This document shows positions 20,787 to 28,829 of a stretch of DNA of 64,000 nucleotides, piece after piece. Numbering within the stretch: position 1 is the stretch's first letter; every line of letters starts with the position of its first letter. The stretch is from Georgenia soli (GTDB lineage Bacteria; Actinomycetota; Actinomycetes; Actinomycetales; Actinomycetaceae): positions 2,604,001 through 2,668,000 of the forward strand of contig NZ_PDJI01000004.1 of NCBI RefSeq assembly GCF_002563695.1, read 5' to 3'. Made by a program: the position numbers and the translations under genes. The notes beneath the pieces are model-generated. The model was not told the origin of the DNA, did not search any database, and was given only the letters and a program-made list of their open reading frames with translations.

Positions 20787-21821
20787 TCAGTGCCTGTCTT
20801 GTGCGTACCGGTGAAGGCGCTTGCGCAGCGTGTCTCCGGTGCGCGGCAGGACGGCGCGCGGTCCTTTGCCGACGGTGTTGGCTCGCACGGCAGCGGTCAG
20901 GACGGCCCCGACCCAGTGGATCGAGGACGCCTCTCCGTCGTCGTGGACCCGCTGCACGTAGGGAAGCTTGTCGTTCGGGTGGGGCGGTCGGGTCAGCACG
21001 GAGGGGTCGACGATGTCGATCCGTCCGCCGGCGATCCGGGTGAACGTCTCGGCGACGTAGCGTGCGGCACCCTGGACGAACGGCGTGTCGAAGTCCGCCT
21101 CCAGCTCCGGCCGATCTGGGTACGCCTCGAGGAGAACTGCCTCGAGGCGGTGGAGGGACTCCTCCGTGTAGTCGAGACGCAGGTTGCCGGCTGCGGCGTC
21201 GGTGGTGAACGCATCGAGCCTGGCCTGGTGGTCCGCGAGGTACTCGCGCAGGGCGGGGTTGGTGGCCGTCGGATCGTCCACGCCCATGGCTTGCCAGCCG
21301 GACGACCTCCGCAGCGGACCGGCGTCTCCGAAGCTCGCGAGGACGGCCGTGACGAGGTCACGGAAGTAGTGGCCGGTACGAGCCGCTGCAGCGCCGGTGA
21401 GGGTGGCGTACATGTCGACGGTCCCGCCCTGGAGGTAGCCCGTGGGGGCGTCGACGCGGACGAACGGCAGGCCCGCCCCGGGTCCGCCGCTCTCCCACAG
21501 CTCTTCCCACTCCCACTCGCCGCCGCAGGTGCGCAGCAGAGTCTCACCGACGTAACGGAGCACGTCGAGGAAGAACGCCCGATTTCCGCCGTCGTCTAGG
21601 TCTTCCGGGGCCTGGACGCGACCGAGGAACAACGCCTCGACCGCTCCGAGGGACTCAGGCGTGTACGGCTGCGCCCCGAGTGTTGGTGCGATCTCACTGA
21701 CGAATGACGTGAGCCGGTCCTGGTAGGTCTCGTCGAAGGTCCAGAAGTGGCGCTCGGCCCCCTCGCGAGGTGGCCTGCGCCTGACCGAGACCACCTCGAC
21801 GACCTCGTCGTTCTCAGACAC
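20787..21821 (-). CDS. Protein of unknown function with a duplicated domain
   Basis: A 344-residue soluble protein that I do not recognise. Two halves align: residues around YTPESLGAVEALFL...LRYVGETLLRTCGGEWEW and around YTEESLHRLEAVLL...ARYVAETFTRIAGGRIDI. Each half ends in a predicted beta-hairpin region (GLPFVRVDAP; DKLPYVQRVHDD). The pattern of helix plus R-Y-V-x-E-T and G-G resembles small immunity-like proteins, but this is only an impression. The GTG at 21821 follows GGAGG. It is divergent from a small membrane protein gene and convergent with the serine hydrolase. It may be an accessory gene, as codon use and conservation look looser than in its neighbours. Confidence 0.7.
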   Translation of the reverse strand: MSENDEVVEVVSVRRRPPREGAERHFWTFDETYQDRLTSFVSEIAPTLGAQPYTPESLGAVEALFLGRVQAPEDLDDGGNRAFFLDVLRYVGETLLRTCGGEWEWEELWESGGPGAGLPFVRVDAPTGYLQGGTVDMYATLTGAAAARTGHYFRDLVTAVLASFGDAGPLRRSSGWQAMGVDDPTATNPALREYLADHQARLDAFTTDAAAGNLRLDYTEESLHRLEAVLLEAYPDRPELEADFDTPFVQGAARYVAETFTRIAGGRIDIVDPSVLTRPPHPNDKLPYVQRVHDDGEASSIHWVGAVLTAAVRANTVGKGPRAVLPRTGDTLRKRLHRYAQDRH

Positions 21822-22060
21822 TGCCGATGAACCTCCATGTGCATTGGCCTCGCCCCGGCCGGACCGGCTTCGGGCGTCGTTCTTGCTGCGCGAGTCGTTC
21901 GACGTCGACGGGTCCGGCGCACCCGAGCTCGGGCATGAGGGATCTCTCGTGCTGCTCACAGTGCGTCGGTGTCGGAGTCCGCTCAGCACGGTACCCGTGG
22001 CCGCATGGCGAGTGCGAGCGGCGTCGTGGACGTCGCGAGGCATTTGGCACAGTGTGTCGT

Positions 22061-22372
22061 GTGCGCCAAGACCGGACCCGAGACGACATCGTCAATGGCC
22101 AGACGACGCAGGGACACTCAGAACGGCGGACTCGGCGGCTGAGTCGACGCCGCCAACGCGGGAGCAACCGGGTCGCCGCAGCGGTCGGCGCGTTCGGGGC
22201 GGTGCTGTACGTGCTCAGCCTTCCGATGTTCATGGTCGCCGCGATCTGGTGGGGGCTGTCCCGGGCGTGGGAAGGGACGCCGGACGGCGAAGGAGTGTTG
22301 GCCGGGTTCGCGCTGGCCTTCCACCTCGTCGGCGGCACGATCGCATCGCTCACCGGTGAGATGGACGGCTGA
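22061..22372 (+). CDS. Small two-helix membrane protein, function unknown
   Basis: About 103 residues: a basic N-terminus (RRTRRLSRRRQRGSNR) followed by two predicted transmembrane helices, GAFGAVLYVLSLPMFMVAAI and FALAFHLVGGTIASLT. The GTG at 22061 is the best start found, but it has no clear ribosome site, so the start is uncertain. It lies between an unknown protein gene and an orphan ModA-like lipoprotein gene that begins 31 bp later, and may be cotranscribed with the latter. Confidence 0.5.
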   Translation: MRQDRTRDDIVNGQTTQGHSERRTRRLSRRRQRGSNRVAAAVGAFGAVLYVLSLPMFMVAAIWWGLSRAWEGTPDGEGVLAGFALAFHLVGGTIASLTGEMDG

Positions 22373-22403
22373 GCGCATTTGACCCCGTTCCTAGAGTTGC
22401 CGT

Positions 22404-23177
22404 GTGCGAAGAACGAGTCTTGCTGCCGGATGCCTCCTCGGTGCTGTCGCTGTCGTCGTGGCCGGATGCAGCGCCGACGGCGCGGAGGACCCCCTGCCGA
22501 TCGTGACCGACGATCCCGAGGGACTGCTCACCGTCGCGGCGTCACCGGCGCTCAGGGACGCGCTCGAGACGATCGACCGGATGTGGACGGCGGAGGGCAA
22601 CCGCCCGCTGCGGGTCGACTTCGGTCCCGCGGACATGAACCGCGGGAACCACCTGGCGGCAGCGATGCCCGCTGCGATGCCGGAGCCAATCGCCTCCGAC
22701 GTGGTGCTCACCGAGAACCCGAGGACGGTCGACTCCGCGGACGCGCCGTTGTGGACGGATCACGGCGTTGTCGCCACCACCGAGCTCGTGCTGGTCGTGC
22801 CCAGCGACCACCCGCTCGGCGATACCGGGCACGAGCTGGGCGAGAACCCGGACAAGGCGGAGCAGGTTCTGCCCGAGCTGTTCCAGGGGCGCGTCGCCCT
22901 GTGCGGGTCGTACTGCGGTGAGTTGGCCGACGAGTGGATCAGCACCGCGGAGTCGGTCGACTCGAGCAGGATCACCCTCCTGCCCGCCTGCGAGGACGAT
23001 GTCGCCGACCACCGCGGTCGCGTGCAGGCCAAGGACTTCGCCGACCTCCCGCCGAGCTCGGGCCAGCGCGCTGTCCTTGCGGTCGCCGACGGCGAGGAGG
23101 CTGCCGCCTTCGTCGATTTCCTGCGCGAGGGTCCGGGGGCAGACGTGCTTGCCGAGCTCGGGTTCGAGGTGCGGTAG
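22404..23177 (+). CDS. ModA-like substrate-binding lipoprotein (orphan)
   Basis: A 257-residue exported lipoprotein. The signal peptide MRRTSLAAGCLLGAVAVVV ends in a lipobox with Cys22 (VAGC). The mature protein resembles molybdate-type binding proteins (type 2 periplasmic fold): LLTVAASPALRDALETIDRM, TELVLVVPSDHPL, and a C-terminal AAAFVDFLREGPGADVLAELGFEV that matches the ModA ending. It has extra cysteines in LCGSYCGEL. No permease or ATPase gene adjoins it, so it may serve a distant transporter or act as a sensor. Ligand unknown. Confidence 0.75.
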   Translation: MRRTSLAAGCLLGAVAVVVAGCSADGAEDPLPIVTDDPEGLLTVAASPALRDALETIDRMWTAEGNRPLRVDFGPADMNRGNHLAAAMPAAMPEPIASDVVLTENPRTVDSADAPLWTDHGVVATTELVLVVPSDHPLGDTGHELGENPDKAEQVLPELFQGRVALCGSYCGELADEWISTAESVDSSRITLLPACEDDVADHRGRVQAKDFADLPPSSGQRAVLAVADGEEAAAFVDFLREGPGADVLAELGFEVR

Positions 23178-23350
23178 CGCCATCGCGTGGCGCGGCGGCC
23201 TGCGGCACCGTGCGAGGCTACGGCGGCGGCCTCTGTCCGGGGACAATGGAGCGTTGAGCGACGGCTCAGCGCTCAGCAGCGGGACCTGCCCTGAGGGTGC
23301 CGCGGCCGTCGCCGCGTGGCAGTTTCGTCGTCGTAGGAGATGGAGGTCAT

Positions 23351-23989
23351 GTGCACGTCGCCGACGTCGCCCGGGCGCTGGACCTGCTCGGGGTCTTCGC
23401 CTTCGCCGTCAACGGTGCTTTCACCGCGGTGGCGAAGACCAGGGTCGACATCGTCGGCATCCTTGCGCTGGGCGTCATCACCGCCCTTGGCGGGGGCATC
23501 ATCCGGGATCTGTGCATCGGGGCCGTGCCCCCCGCGGCCTTCACCGACCCGTACTACCTCACCCTCGCCGCCGGGGGCGCCCTCATCGCCTTCTTCGTCA
23601 GCGGGGTCCCGCGGCTGCTCCACCACTCCATCCTCGTGCTCGACGCCGTCGGCCTGAGCGTGTTCGCCGTGTCGGGCGCGCAGAAGGCCCTCGCGTTCGG
23701 GCTCGATCCCGCACCGGCCATCCTCCTCGGCGCCGTCACGGCCGTGGGCGGCGGAACGATCCGCGATGTGATCATCCGCGAGATCCCTTCCGTCATGACC
23801 AGCGGCCTGTACGCCATCCCGGCACTTGTCGGTGCCGCCATCACCGTGGCGGCGGCACAGATCGCGATCCCGGGGGTCTCCGGTGCGGTGGCCGGCGCCG
23901 CGGTGTGCTTCCTGATCCGCATGCTCGGCCTGCGGTTCAAGATTGACGCACCGACCTCCCTCCGCCGCCGCCGCGAGCGGCGCGACTGA
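23351..23989 (+). CDS. TRIC/UPF0126-type cation channel family membrane protein
   Basis: A 212-residue membrane protein with seven predicted helices and the family's internal duplication: GVITALGGGIIRDLCIG and GAVTAVGGGTIRDVIIRE each carry the G-G-G-x-x-R-D motif. Homologues (YicG/UPF0126) are prokaryotic relatives of trimeric intracellular cation channels, but glycine-uptake roles have also been proposed. The GTG at 23351 is chosen because a GGAGG site lies 4 nt before it and the first helix starts soon after. It is convergent with the septum-formation-family gene 24197-24952. Confidence 0.9.
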   Translation: MHVADVARALDLLGVFAFAVNGAFTAVAKTRVDIVGILALGVITALGGGIIRDLCIGAVPPAAFTDPYYLTLAAGGALIAFFVSGVPRLLHHSILVLDAVGLSVFAVSGAQKALAFGLDPAPAILLGAVTAVGGGTIRDVIIREIPSVMTSGLYAIPALVGAAITVAAAQIAIPGVSGAVAGAAVCFLIRMLGLRFKIDAPTSLRRRRERRD

Positions 23990-24137
23990 CCGGCCTCACC
24001 GCGGCCGGCCGGACAGGCGGCAGCACCGCTTCAACCGGGACGAGCTGGATGCCGGGGACGGCGGGAGAGACCGACTCGCCGAACGCCGTACGGCAATGAT
24101 TCAGATGGTCGGCGCGGGAGGACCACCAGAACCCGCC

Positions 24138-24190
24138 GTGACATCTCGGCGAGTTCGTGACGTCTCGGCGAGTTCGTGACGACTCGCGAG
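24138..24190 (-). repeat. 19-bp repeat cluster B
   Basis: Two perfect-period 19-bp units (24138-24156 and 24157-24175, one mismatch) plus a partial third up to 24190. Read on the minus strand each contains CGAGAYGTCACGAACTCGC, which shares CGAGATGTCAC with a unit of the array at 38449-38467. It sits between two convergent genes and is inverted relative to cluster A. Confidence 0.75.
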
Positions 24191-24196
24191 GGGGGA

Positions 24197-24952
24197 TCAG
24201 CGGGTGTGGAGCGTGCCCTCGACGAGGCTGCCCGCCATGTTGCGGCCGGTGACGTCCAGGGCCACGCAGCGGGCGTAGGTGACGCCCTGGTCCCAGGCGG
24301 CAGCGTCCGGGACCACCGTGGCGACGGCGAGGTCCGAGACGTCCACGCCCGGCGGGATCAGCTCGTTCGCCGCGTCCACGCACACCGCCTCCGACGCCCG
24401 GGCCACGGCGTCCTCGCCCGGGTACGGACCGTCCCCCAGGTCCGCCTGGCTGTAGACCTCGGCCTGGTGCCACTCGGCGCAGTCGATGAGCGTGACCACG
24501 GGCTCCCCGCCGGTGACCTCGAGCGCGCACTCGCCGACCGTCATGGAGCCGATCGGCACCTGGCTGCCGCTGCCCGCACCCTCCGGGCGCTGGTCCGGGG
24601 AGACGGTCGACAGCGACGCCGCCGTGGCCGCGAGGATGAACAGCGTGAGCATCAGGGTTGACAGCGCACCGACGATCATCGCCGCGATGCCGTAGCCGGC
24701 CGGGCCGTTGCCGCGGCGCGCCTGGAGGTAGGAGATGATCCCGAGGGCCACGCCCAGCGGGCCGAGCAGCACGCCGACCGCGACGCCGGCGATCCCCACG
24801 GCGCGCCCGGCCGTGGTGGATGCGGGGCGCGGCGGCGGGGTGTTGTGCGGTTGCCACGAGCTGAAGGACTGCCCGTAGGGGCGCGGAGCCGGCGCCGCCT
24901 GGTCGTGCCCCGGGCCCGGCCCGCCGGGAGCCGTGCCCCACGCTGACGTCAT
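24197..24952 (-). CDS. DUF4190 / septum-formation-family membrane protein
   Basis: A 251-residue protein with a proline-rich N-terminus (1-45), two transmembrane helices with the DUF4190 pattern (AGVAVGVLLGPLGVALGIIS and a second near 85-110), and an extracytoplasmic domain with VGECALEV...LIDCAEWHQAEVYSQADL...YPGEDAVARASEAVC. The paired cysteines and the C-x-x-x-H-x-x-E-V signature match the septum-formation family (PF13845-like). The precise role is unknown. It forms a same-strand run with the paralogue 25008-25733 and xthA. Confidence 0.85.
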   Translation of the reverse strand: MTSAWGTAPGGPGPGHDQAAPAPRPYGQSFSSWQPHNTPPPRPASTTAGRAVGIAGVAVGVLLGPLGVALGIISYLQARRGNGPAGYGIAAMIVGALSTLMLTLFILAATAASLSTVSPDQRPEGAGSGSQVPIGSMTVGECALEVTGGEPVVTLIDCAEWHQAEVYSQADLGDGPYPGEDAVARASEAVCVDAANELIPPGVDVSDLAVATVVPDAAAWDQGVTYARCVALDVTGRNMAGSLVEGTLHTR

Positions 24953-25007
24953 GCCGGCAACCCTACCGACGCCCGGGCAGAGGTCGCCGGTGGGCCGACG
25001 ACGCGGA

Positions 25008-25733
25008 TCAGTTGACGAGGTCGGTGCTCACCGGCGTCGGCCACTCCAGCAGGCACACCACGGGCGCCGTGCCGGACGTCGGCACGAGCGTGACGACGTC
25101 GACCGTCTCGCCGCGCGTGTCCGTCGCGGCGGCGGCCTCCTCGCACAGCTCCCGACCCTCGTCCTGGGCGTCCTCGGGACGCTCGGGGGTCCGCTCCAGA
25201 GCGCCGACGTGGACCACCTGCGCCGTGTGCGGCTCCGCGCACGGCACCAGGCTGACCCGGCCCACCTCGCCGTGCGCCGGGAGGTTGCGCACGCAGTTGC
25301 CCACCCGCAGGTGCGCCGACGCCATGCCCCGCGGGTCGGGCACGTCGCCGTCGACCCCCGGTCCCTGCAGCAGGCTCACGCCGGCCGCGACACCCACCCC
25401 CGTCCACGCCAGCCCCAGCACGAGGCCTGTGACGGCGAGCGCGCGGCCCGGGCGGCGGCCCCGCCCGGTGCGCCGGACGCCTAGGACGCCGAGCGCGGCG
25501 GCCACCGGACCGGTCGGCAGGACGCCGGTGACGAGCGCCGCCACGGACACCGGGTCCGTACGGTCGACCTCACGGCTGCCCGCGGACCGGTTCCCGGCGG
25601 GCCCGCCTGGCACGGTGCCGCCGGGGGCGGGCGGCCGGCCGTGCCCCTGCGTCCCGCCCCACGAGGCCGACGGCGCAGGCCGCCGCTCCGACGGGGCGGC
25701 CCAGGGGGAGTCCGGCGGCGGAGCGTCGCTCAT
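25008..25733 (-). CDS. Septum-formation-family membrane protein (paralogue)
   Basis: A 241-residue relative of the neighbouring gene: a proline-rich N-terminus (MSDAPPPDSPWAAPSERRP), two hydrophobic segments (LVTGVLPTGPVAAALGVLGV and AVTGLVLGLAWTGVGVAAG), then an exported domain with LRVGNCVRNLP...SLVPCAEPHTAQVVHVG...ELCEEAA, showing the V-G-x-C and C-x-x-x-H-x-x-x-V pattern. Its ATG overlaps the stop of xthA (ATGA), indicating translational coupling. Function unknown; tandem duplication with 24197-24952 is likely. Confidence 0.82.
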   Translation of the reverse strand: MSDAPPPDSPWAAPSERRPAPSASWGGTQGHGRPPAPGGTVPGGPAGNRSAGSREVDRTDPVSVAALVTGVLPTGPVAAALGVLGVRRTGRGRRPGRALAVTGLVLGLAWTGVGVAAGVSLLQGPGVDGDVPDPRGMASAHLRVGNCVRNLPAHGEVGRVSLVPCAEPHTAQVVHVGALERTPERPEDAQDEGRELCEEAAAATDTRGETVDVVTLVPTSGTAPVVCLLEWPTPVSTDLVN

Positions 25734-26515
25734 GAGCTCTCCAGGTCCACGATGACGGGCACGTGGTCGGAGGCGCCCTTGCCCTTGCGCTCGTTCCGGT
25801 CGATCTCCGCGCCGACCACCCGCGCGGCCAGCGCCGGGGACGCCTGCACGAAGTCGATGCGCATGCCCTCGTTCCGGGGGAAGCGCAGCCGCTGGTAGTC
25901 CCAGTACGTGTACTGGTCGACGTGCGGGCGCGTGACCTCCGTGAACCCCACGTCCGCGAACGCCCGGAACGCCTCGCGCTCGGCAGGGGAGACGTGCGTG
26001 GCGCCCTCGAAGAGGGACACGTCCCACACGTCCTCGTCGCGCGGGGCGATGTTCCAGTCGCCGACGAGCGCGATCTGCGCGTCCGGGTCGCCCTCGAGCC
26101 ACCCGGCGGCGGCCCCGCGCAGCGCGGACAGCCACTGCAGCTTGTACTCGTAGTGCGGGTCGTGCAGCACCCGCCCGTTCGGCACGTACAGGCTCCACAC
26201 CCGCACGCCGTCACACGTCACGCCCAGGGCCCGCGCCTCCGCGCCGGGCGGGTCGGCCCAGGTGGGCATGCCGGTGAAGGCCGTCTCGACGTCGGAGATC
26301 CCCACCCGCGAGGCGACCGCGACGCCGTTCCACTGGTTGAACCCGTGGTGCACCACGTCATAGCCGGCCGCCTGGAACGCCAGGTGGGGGAACTGGTCCT
26401 CCCGGCACTTGGTCTCCTGCATGGCCAGCACGTCGGTGCCCGACCGCTCGAGGAACGCCACCACCCGGTCGACCCGCGTCCGGATGGAGTTCACGTTCCA
26501 CGTCGCCAGCCTCAT
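25730..26515 (-). CDS. xthA: Exodeoxyribonuclease III
   Basis: A 261-residue Mg2+-dependent DNA repair nuclease (AP endonuclease and 3' exonuclease). The family motifs occur in order: TWNVNSIRTRV, QETKCRED, the catalytic GDWNIAPRDEDVWD, RIDFVQAS and the C-terminal ASDHVPVIVDL. The ATG at 26515 is chosen because MRLATWNVNS is the usual N-terminus. It is divergent from the SDR gene and overlaps the next gene by four bases. Confidence 0.95.
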   Translation of the reverse strand: MRLATWNVNSIRTRVDRVVAFLERSGTDVLAMQETKCREDQFPHLAFQAAGYDVVHHGFNQWNGVAVASRVGISDVETAFTGMPTWADPPGAEARALGVTCDGVRVWSLYVPNGRVLHDPHYEYKLQWLSALRGAAAGWLEGDPDAQIALVGDWNIAPRDEDVWDVSLFEGATHVSPAEREAFRAFADVGFTEVTRPHVDQYTYWDYQRLRFPRNEGMRIDFVQASPALAARVVGAEIDRNERKGKGASDHVPVIVDLESS

Positions 26516-26555
26516 GGACGAGAACGCTACCGGCCCCCACCCATACGCTGGCCGC

Positions 26556-27329
26556 ATGGGAACAGCCCTCGTCACCGGTGCGACCTCCGGGATCGGACTC
26601 GAGATCGCCTGGCAGCTCGCCGCGGCGCGCCACCACCTCGTGCTCGTCGCCCGCACGGCGGACCGCCTCGAGAAGATCGCCCACCAGATCCGCTCGGCGG
26701 CCGGCGTGGAGGTCGAGGTGCTGCCCGCGGACCTGGCGACGGCGGAGGGACGGGAGGTCGTCGCAGCCCGCCTGCGGGGCGGCGGGCGGCCCGTCGGACT
26801 GCTGGTCAACAACGCCGGCTTCGGGCTGGGGCAGCACCTCGTGGGCGGCGACCTCGCACGCGAGGAGCGGGCGCTGGAGGTCATGGTTCGTTCCGTCCTC
26901 GTGCTCTCCAAGGTGGCCGCCGAGGCGATGGTGGCCCGCGGCCGCGGCGCCGTCCTCAACGTCTCGTCGATGTCCGCGTTCACCACGATGGGCACCTACG
27001 CGGCGCACAAGGCGTGGGTGGTGACCTTCACCGAGGCGCTCGCGGGCGAGCTGGAGGGCACCGGTGTCACGGCCACGGTGCTGTGCCCCGGGCTGGTGCG
27101 CACCGAGTTCCACGCCAGCGCGGGCCTCGACGCCACGGCCTGGCCCGACGCCGCCTGGGTGAGCGTGGAGAAGGTGGCCGCCGACGCCCTGCGGGCCGTG
27201 CGCCGCGGGAAGGTCCTCGTCACGCCGTCGCTGCGCTACGCCGCCGCGGGCGCGGTGCTGCGCCTCGCCCCACGCTCGCTGGTGCGCCGGATGGCCGGGC
27301 CCGCCACGAGCGGCCGGGCGATCACCTGA
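26556..27329 (+). CDS. Short-chain dehydrogenase/reductase
   Basis: A 257-residue NAD(P)-dependent oxidoreductase. It has TGATSGIG for the cofactor, NNAGFG, a catalytic Ser in NVSSMSAF, and YAAHK giving Tyr and Lys. VARTADRLEKIA after the second strand suggests NADP(H) preference, and the C-terminal hydrophobic helix region resembles the DltE/YqjQ and ketoreductase-like subgroup. Substrate unknown. It starts 40 bp from xthA in the opposite direction and lies 68 bp before pyrE. Confidence 0.88.
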   Translation: MGTALVTGATSGIGLEIAWQLAAARHHLVLVARTADRLEKIAHQIRSAAGVEVEVLPADLATAEGREVVAARLRGGGRPVGLLVNNAGFGLGQHLVGGDLAREERALEVMVRSVLVLSKVAAEAMVARGRGAVLNVSSMSAFTTMGTYAAHKAWVVTFTEALAGELEGTGVTATVLCPGLVRTEFHASAGLDATAWPDAAWVSVEKVAADALRAVRRGKVLVTPSLRYAAAGAVLRLAPRSLVRRMAGPATSGRAIT

Positions 27330-27397
27330 CGGGCAGGTCGGCGGCGGGGCCGGGCGCGCGCCTGAGGTGCCGGCCGCCCGCCGTTAGGCTGGCGGCC

Positions 27398-27970
27398 GTG
27401 AACACCCCCAACGACACCCCACGGGCCCGGCTGGCCGAGCTGGTCCGCGAGCTCGCCGTCGTGCGCGGCGAGGTCACCCTGGCCTCCGGCCTGACGTCGG
27501 ACTTCTACGTCGACATGCGCCGCGCCACCCTGCACCACGCGGCCGCCCCGCTCATCGGGCACGTCATGCTCGACATGCTCGAGGAGGCGGGCTTCGGCCC
27601 GGACGAGATCGACGCCGTCGGTGGGCTGACGATGGGCGCGGACCCGGTGGCGACGGCGATCCTGCACGCCGCCGCCTCCCGCGGGCTGGACCTGGACGCG
27701 TTCGTGGTTCGCAAGGAGGCCAAGTCCCACGGCATGCAGCGCCGGATCGAGGGCCCCGACGTCGCCGGACGCCGCGTCGTCGTCCTCGAGGACACCTCCA
27801 CCACCGGCGGCAGCCCGCTCACGGCGATCGAGGCGCTGCGCGAGGCCGGGGCCGAGGTCGCGGCCGTCGCCGTCGTCGTCGACCGGGACACCGGCGCCCG
27901 CGAGCGGATCAGCGAGACGGGCGTGCCCTACCTCGCGGCGCTCGGGCTGTCCGACCTCGGCCTGGGCTGA
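27398..27970 (+). CDS. pyrE: Orotate phosphoribosyltransferase
   Basis: A 190-residue enzyme that joins orotate and PRPP to make OMP in pyrimidine synthesis. The PRPP loop reads VVVLEDTSTTGGS, and substrate contacts are seen in LASGLTSDFYVDMR and RKEAKSHGMQRRIEG. The GTG at 27398 gives the expected N-terminus. The last codons (SDLGLG) are copied by a 24-bp tandem repeat running past the stop. It stands alone, and other pyr genes are not in the window. Confidence 0.95.
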   Translation: MNTPNDTPRARLAELVRELAVVRGEVTLASGLTSDFYVDMRRATLHHAAAPLIGHVMLDMLEEAGFGPDEIDAVGGLTMGADPVATAILHAAASRGLDLDAFVVRKEAKSHGMQRRIEGPDVAGRRVVVLEDTSTTGGSPLTAIEALREAGAEVAAVAVVVDRDTGARERISETGVPYLAALGLSDLGLG

Positions 27971-28024
27971 CCGCCCGACCTCGGCCTGGGCTGACCGCCC
28001 GACCTCGGGCCCGGGCTGACCGCC
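27952..28024 (+). repeat. Tandem copies of the pyrE 3' end
   Basis: Three tandem units (27952-27975, 27976-27999, 28000-28024; 24, 24 and 25 bp) of CGACCTCGGCCTGGGCTGAC plus four bases. The first two are identical. The first covers the last codons and stop of pyrE, so the stop codon itself is triplicated. They abut the convergent permease gene. Confidence 0.85.
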
Positions 28025-28028
28025 CGGC

Positions 28029-28829
28029 TCAGCCCGAGACGTCGCGCCGCTCGAACGTCACGGCCGCCACCACGCCGAGCACCACCACGGTGGCCAGGGC
28101 CACCACGACGCCGGAGCCGGAGAGCCCGTTGCGCAGAGGGTCGTGCGCGGCGTACTGGTAGAACGGCGAGAACCGCTGCACGGGCTCCAGCCACGAGACC
28201 ATCGGGGCGAGCCCGTTGACGACGTAGGCGACCACTGCGAGGACCGCCGCGACACCCTTGGCGAGCCCCGGGCGCCCCGTGGCGGCACCGACCGCGAGGG
28301 CCACGGCACCGAAGACGAGTCCCAGCAGCACCAGGTGGACCAGCGCAGCGAGCAGGTTCCCCGCCGGGACCGTGACGTCGAAGAGCGGCCCGATCGCCAG
28401 GAAGGCCGCACCGGCCACGACCCCGAGGCCGATCGTGCCGAGCACCATCGCGCCGAGCTTGTCGGCGACGACCCGACGGCGGGAGACCGGCTGGGTGAGC
28501 AGCAGGTCGAGCGTGTGCCGCTCCTCCTCGCCGGCGACGGCGGCGGCCCCGGCCGTGATCGTGAAGAGCAGGAAGACGATCGGGCCCATGAACGCGAAGA
28601 GCTCGATCTGGACGTAGCCGACCGGCGTCGACATGTCCGCCCCCGCCATGGCGAAGAGGTTGCGCATCGCCTCCGGCATCTGGTCGAGGAAGTCCCCGAT
28701 CGAGGGCTGGCCCTGGATGGACGGCCAGAAGGACAGGTACATGAGCTCGAGCAGGACGAGGCTGACCGCGAACGCCAGCAGCGCCCGCCGCTCGTCGTAG
28801 AGGGTCTTGGTGAGGACGTCACGCAGCAC
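28029..28829 (-). CDS. ABC-2 type transporter permease
   Basis: A 266-residue membrane protein with six predicted helices. GEEERHTLDLLLTQPVSRRRVVADK is the cytoplasmic loop typical of ABC-2 permeases of the NosY/antibiotic-exporter type. The C-terminus ends FERRDVSG, also typical. It starts with GTG inside the end of the ATPase gene (11-bp overlap), so the pair is one operon. The exported substrate is unknown; drug or lipid export is common in this family. Confidence 0.9.
   Translation of the reverse strand: MLRDVLTKTLYDERRALLAFAVSLVLLELMYLSFWPSIQGQPSIGDFLDQMPEAMRNLFAMAGADMSTPVGYVQIELFAFMGPIVFLLFTITAGAAAVAGEEERHTLDLLLTQPVSRRRVVADKLGAMVLGTIGLGVVAGAAFLAIGPLFDVTVPAGNLLAALVHLVLLGLVFGAVALAVGAATGRPGLAKGVAAVLAVVAYVVNGLAPMVSWLEPVQRFSPFYQYAAHDPLRNGLSGSGVVVALATVVVLGVVAAVTFERRDVSG

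Noticed and set aside
20787..23177. Defence island
   Set aside because: No nuclease, helicase, methyltransferase or other defence domain could be identified; unknown proteins alone do not support it.
23255..23275. TGAGC-type inverted repeat before the TRIC gene
   Set aside because: Arms are only five bases and close to chance in this composition.
24997..25007. Terminator between the two septum-formation-family genes
   Set aside because: No convincing stem was found in the short gap.
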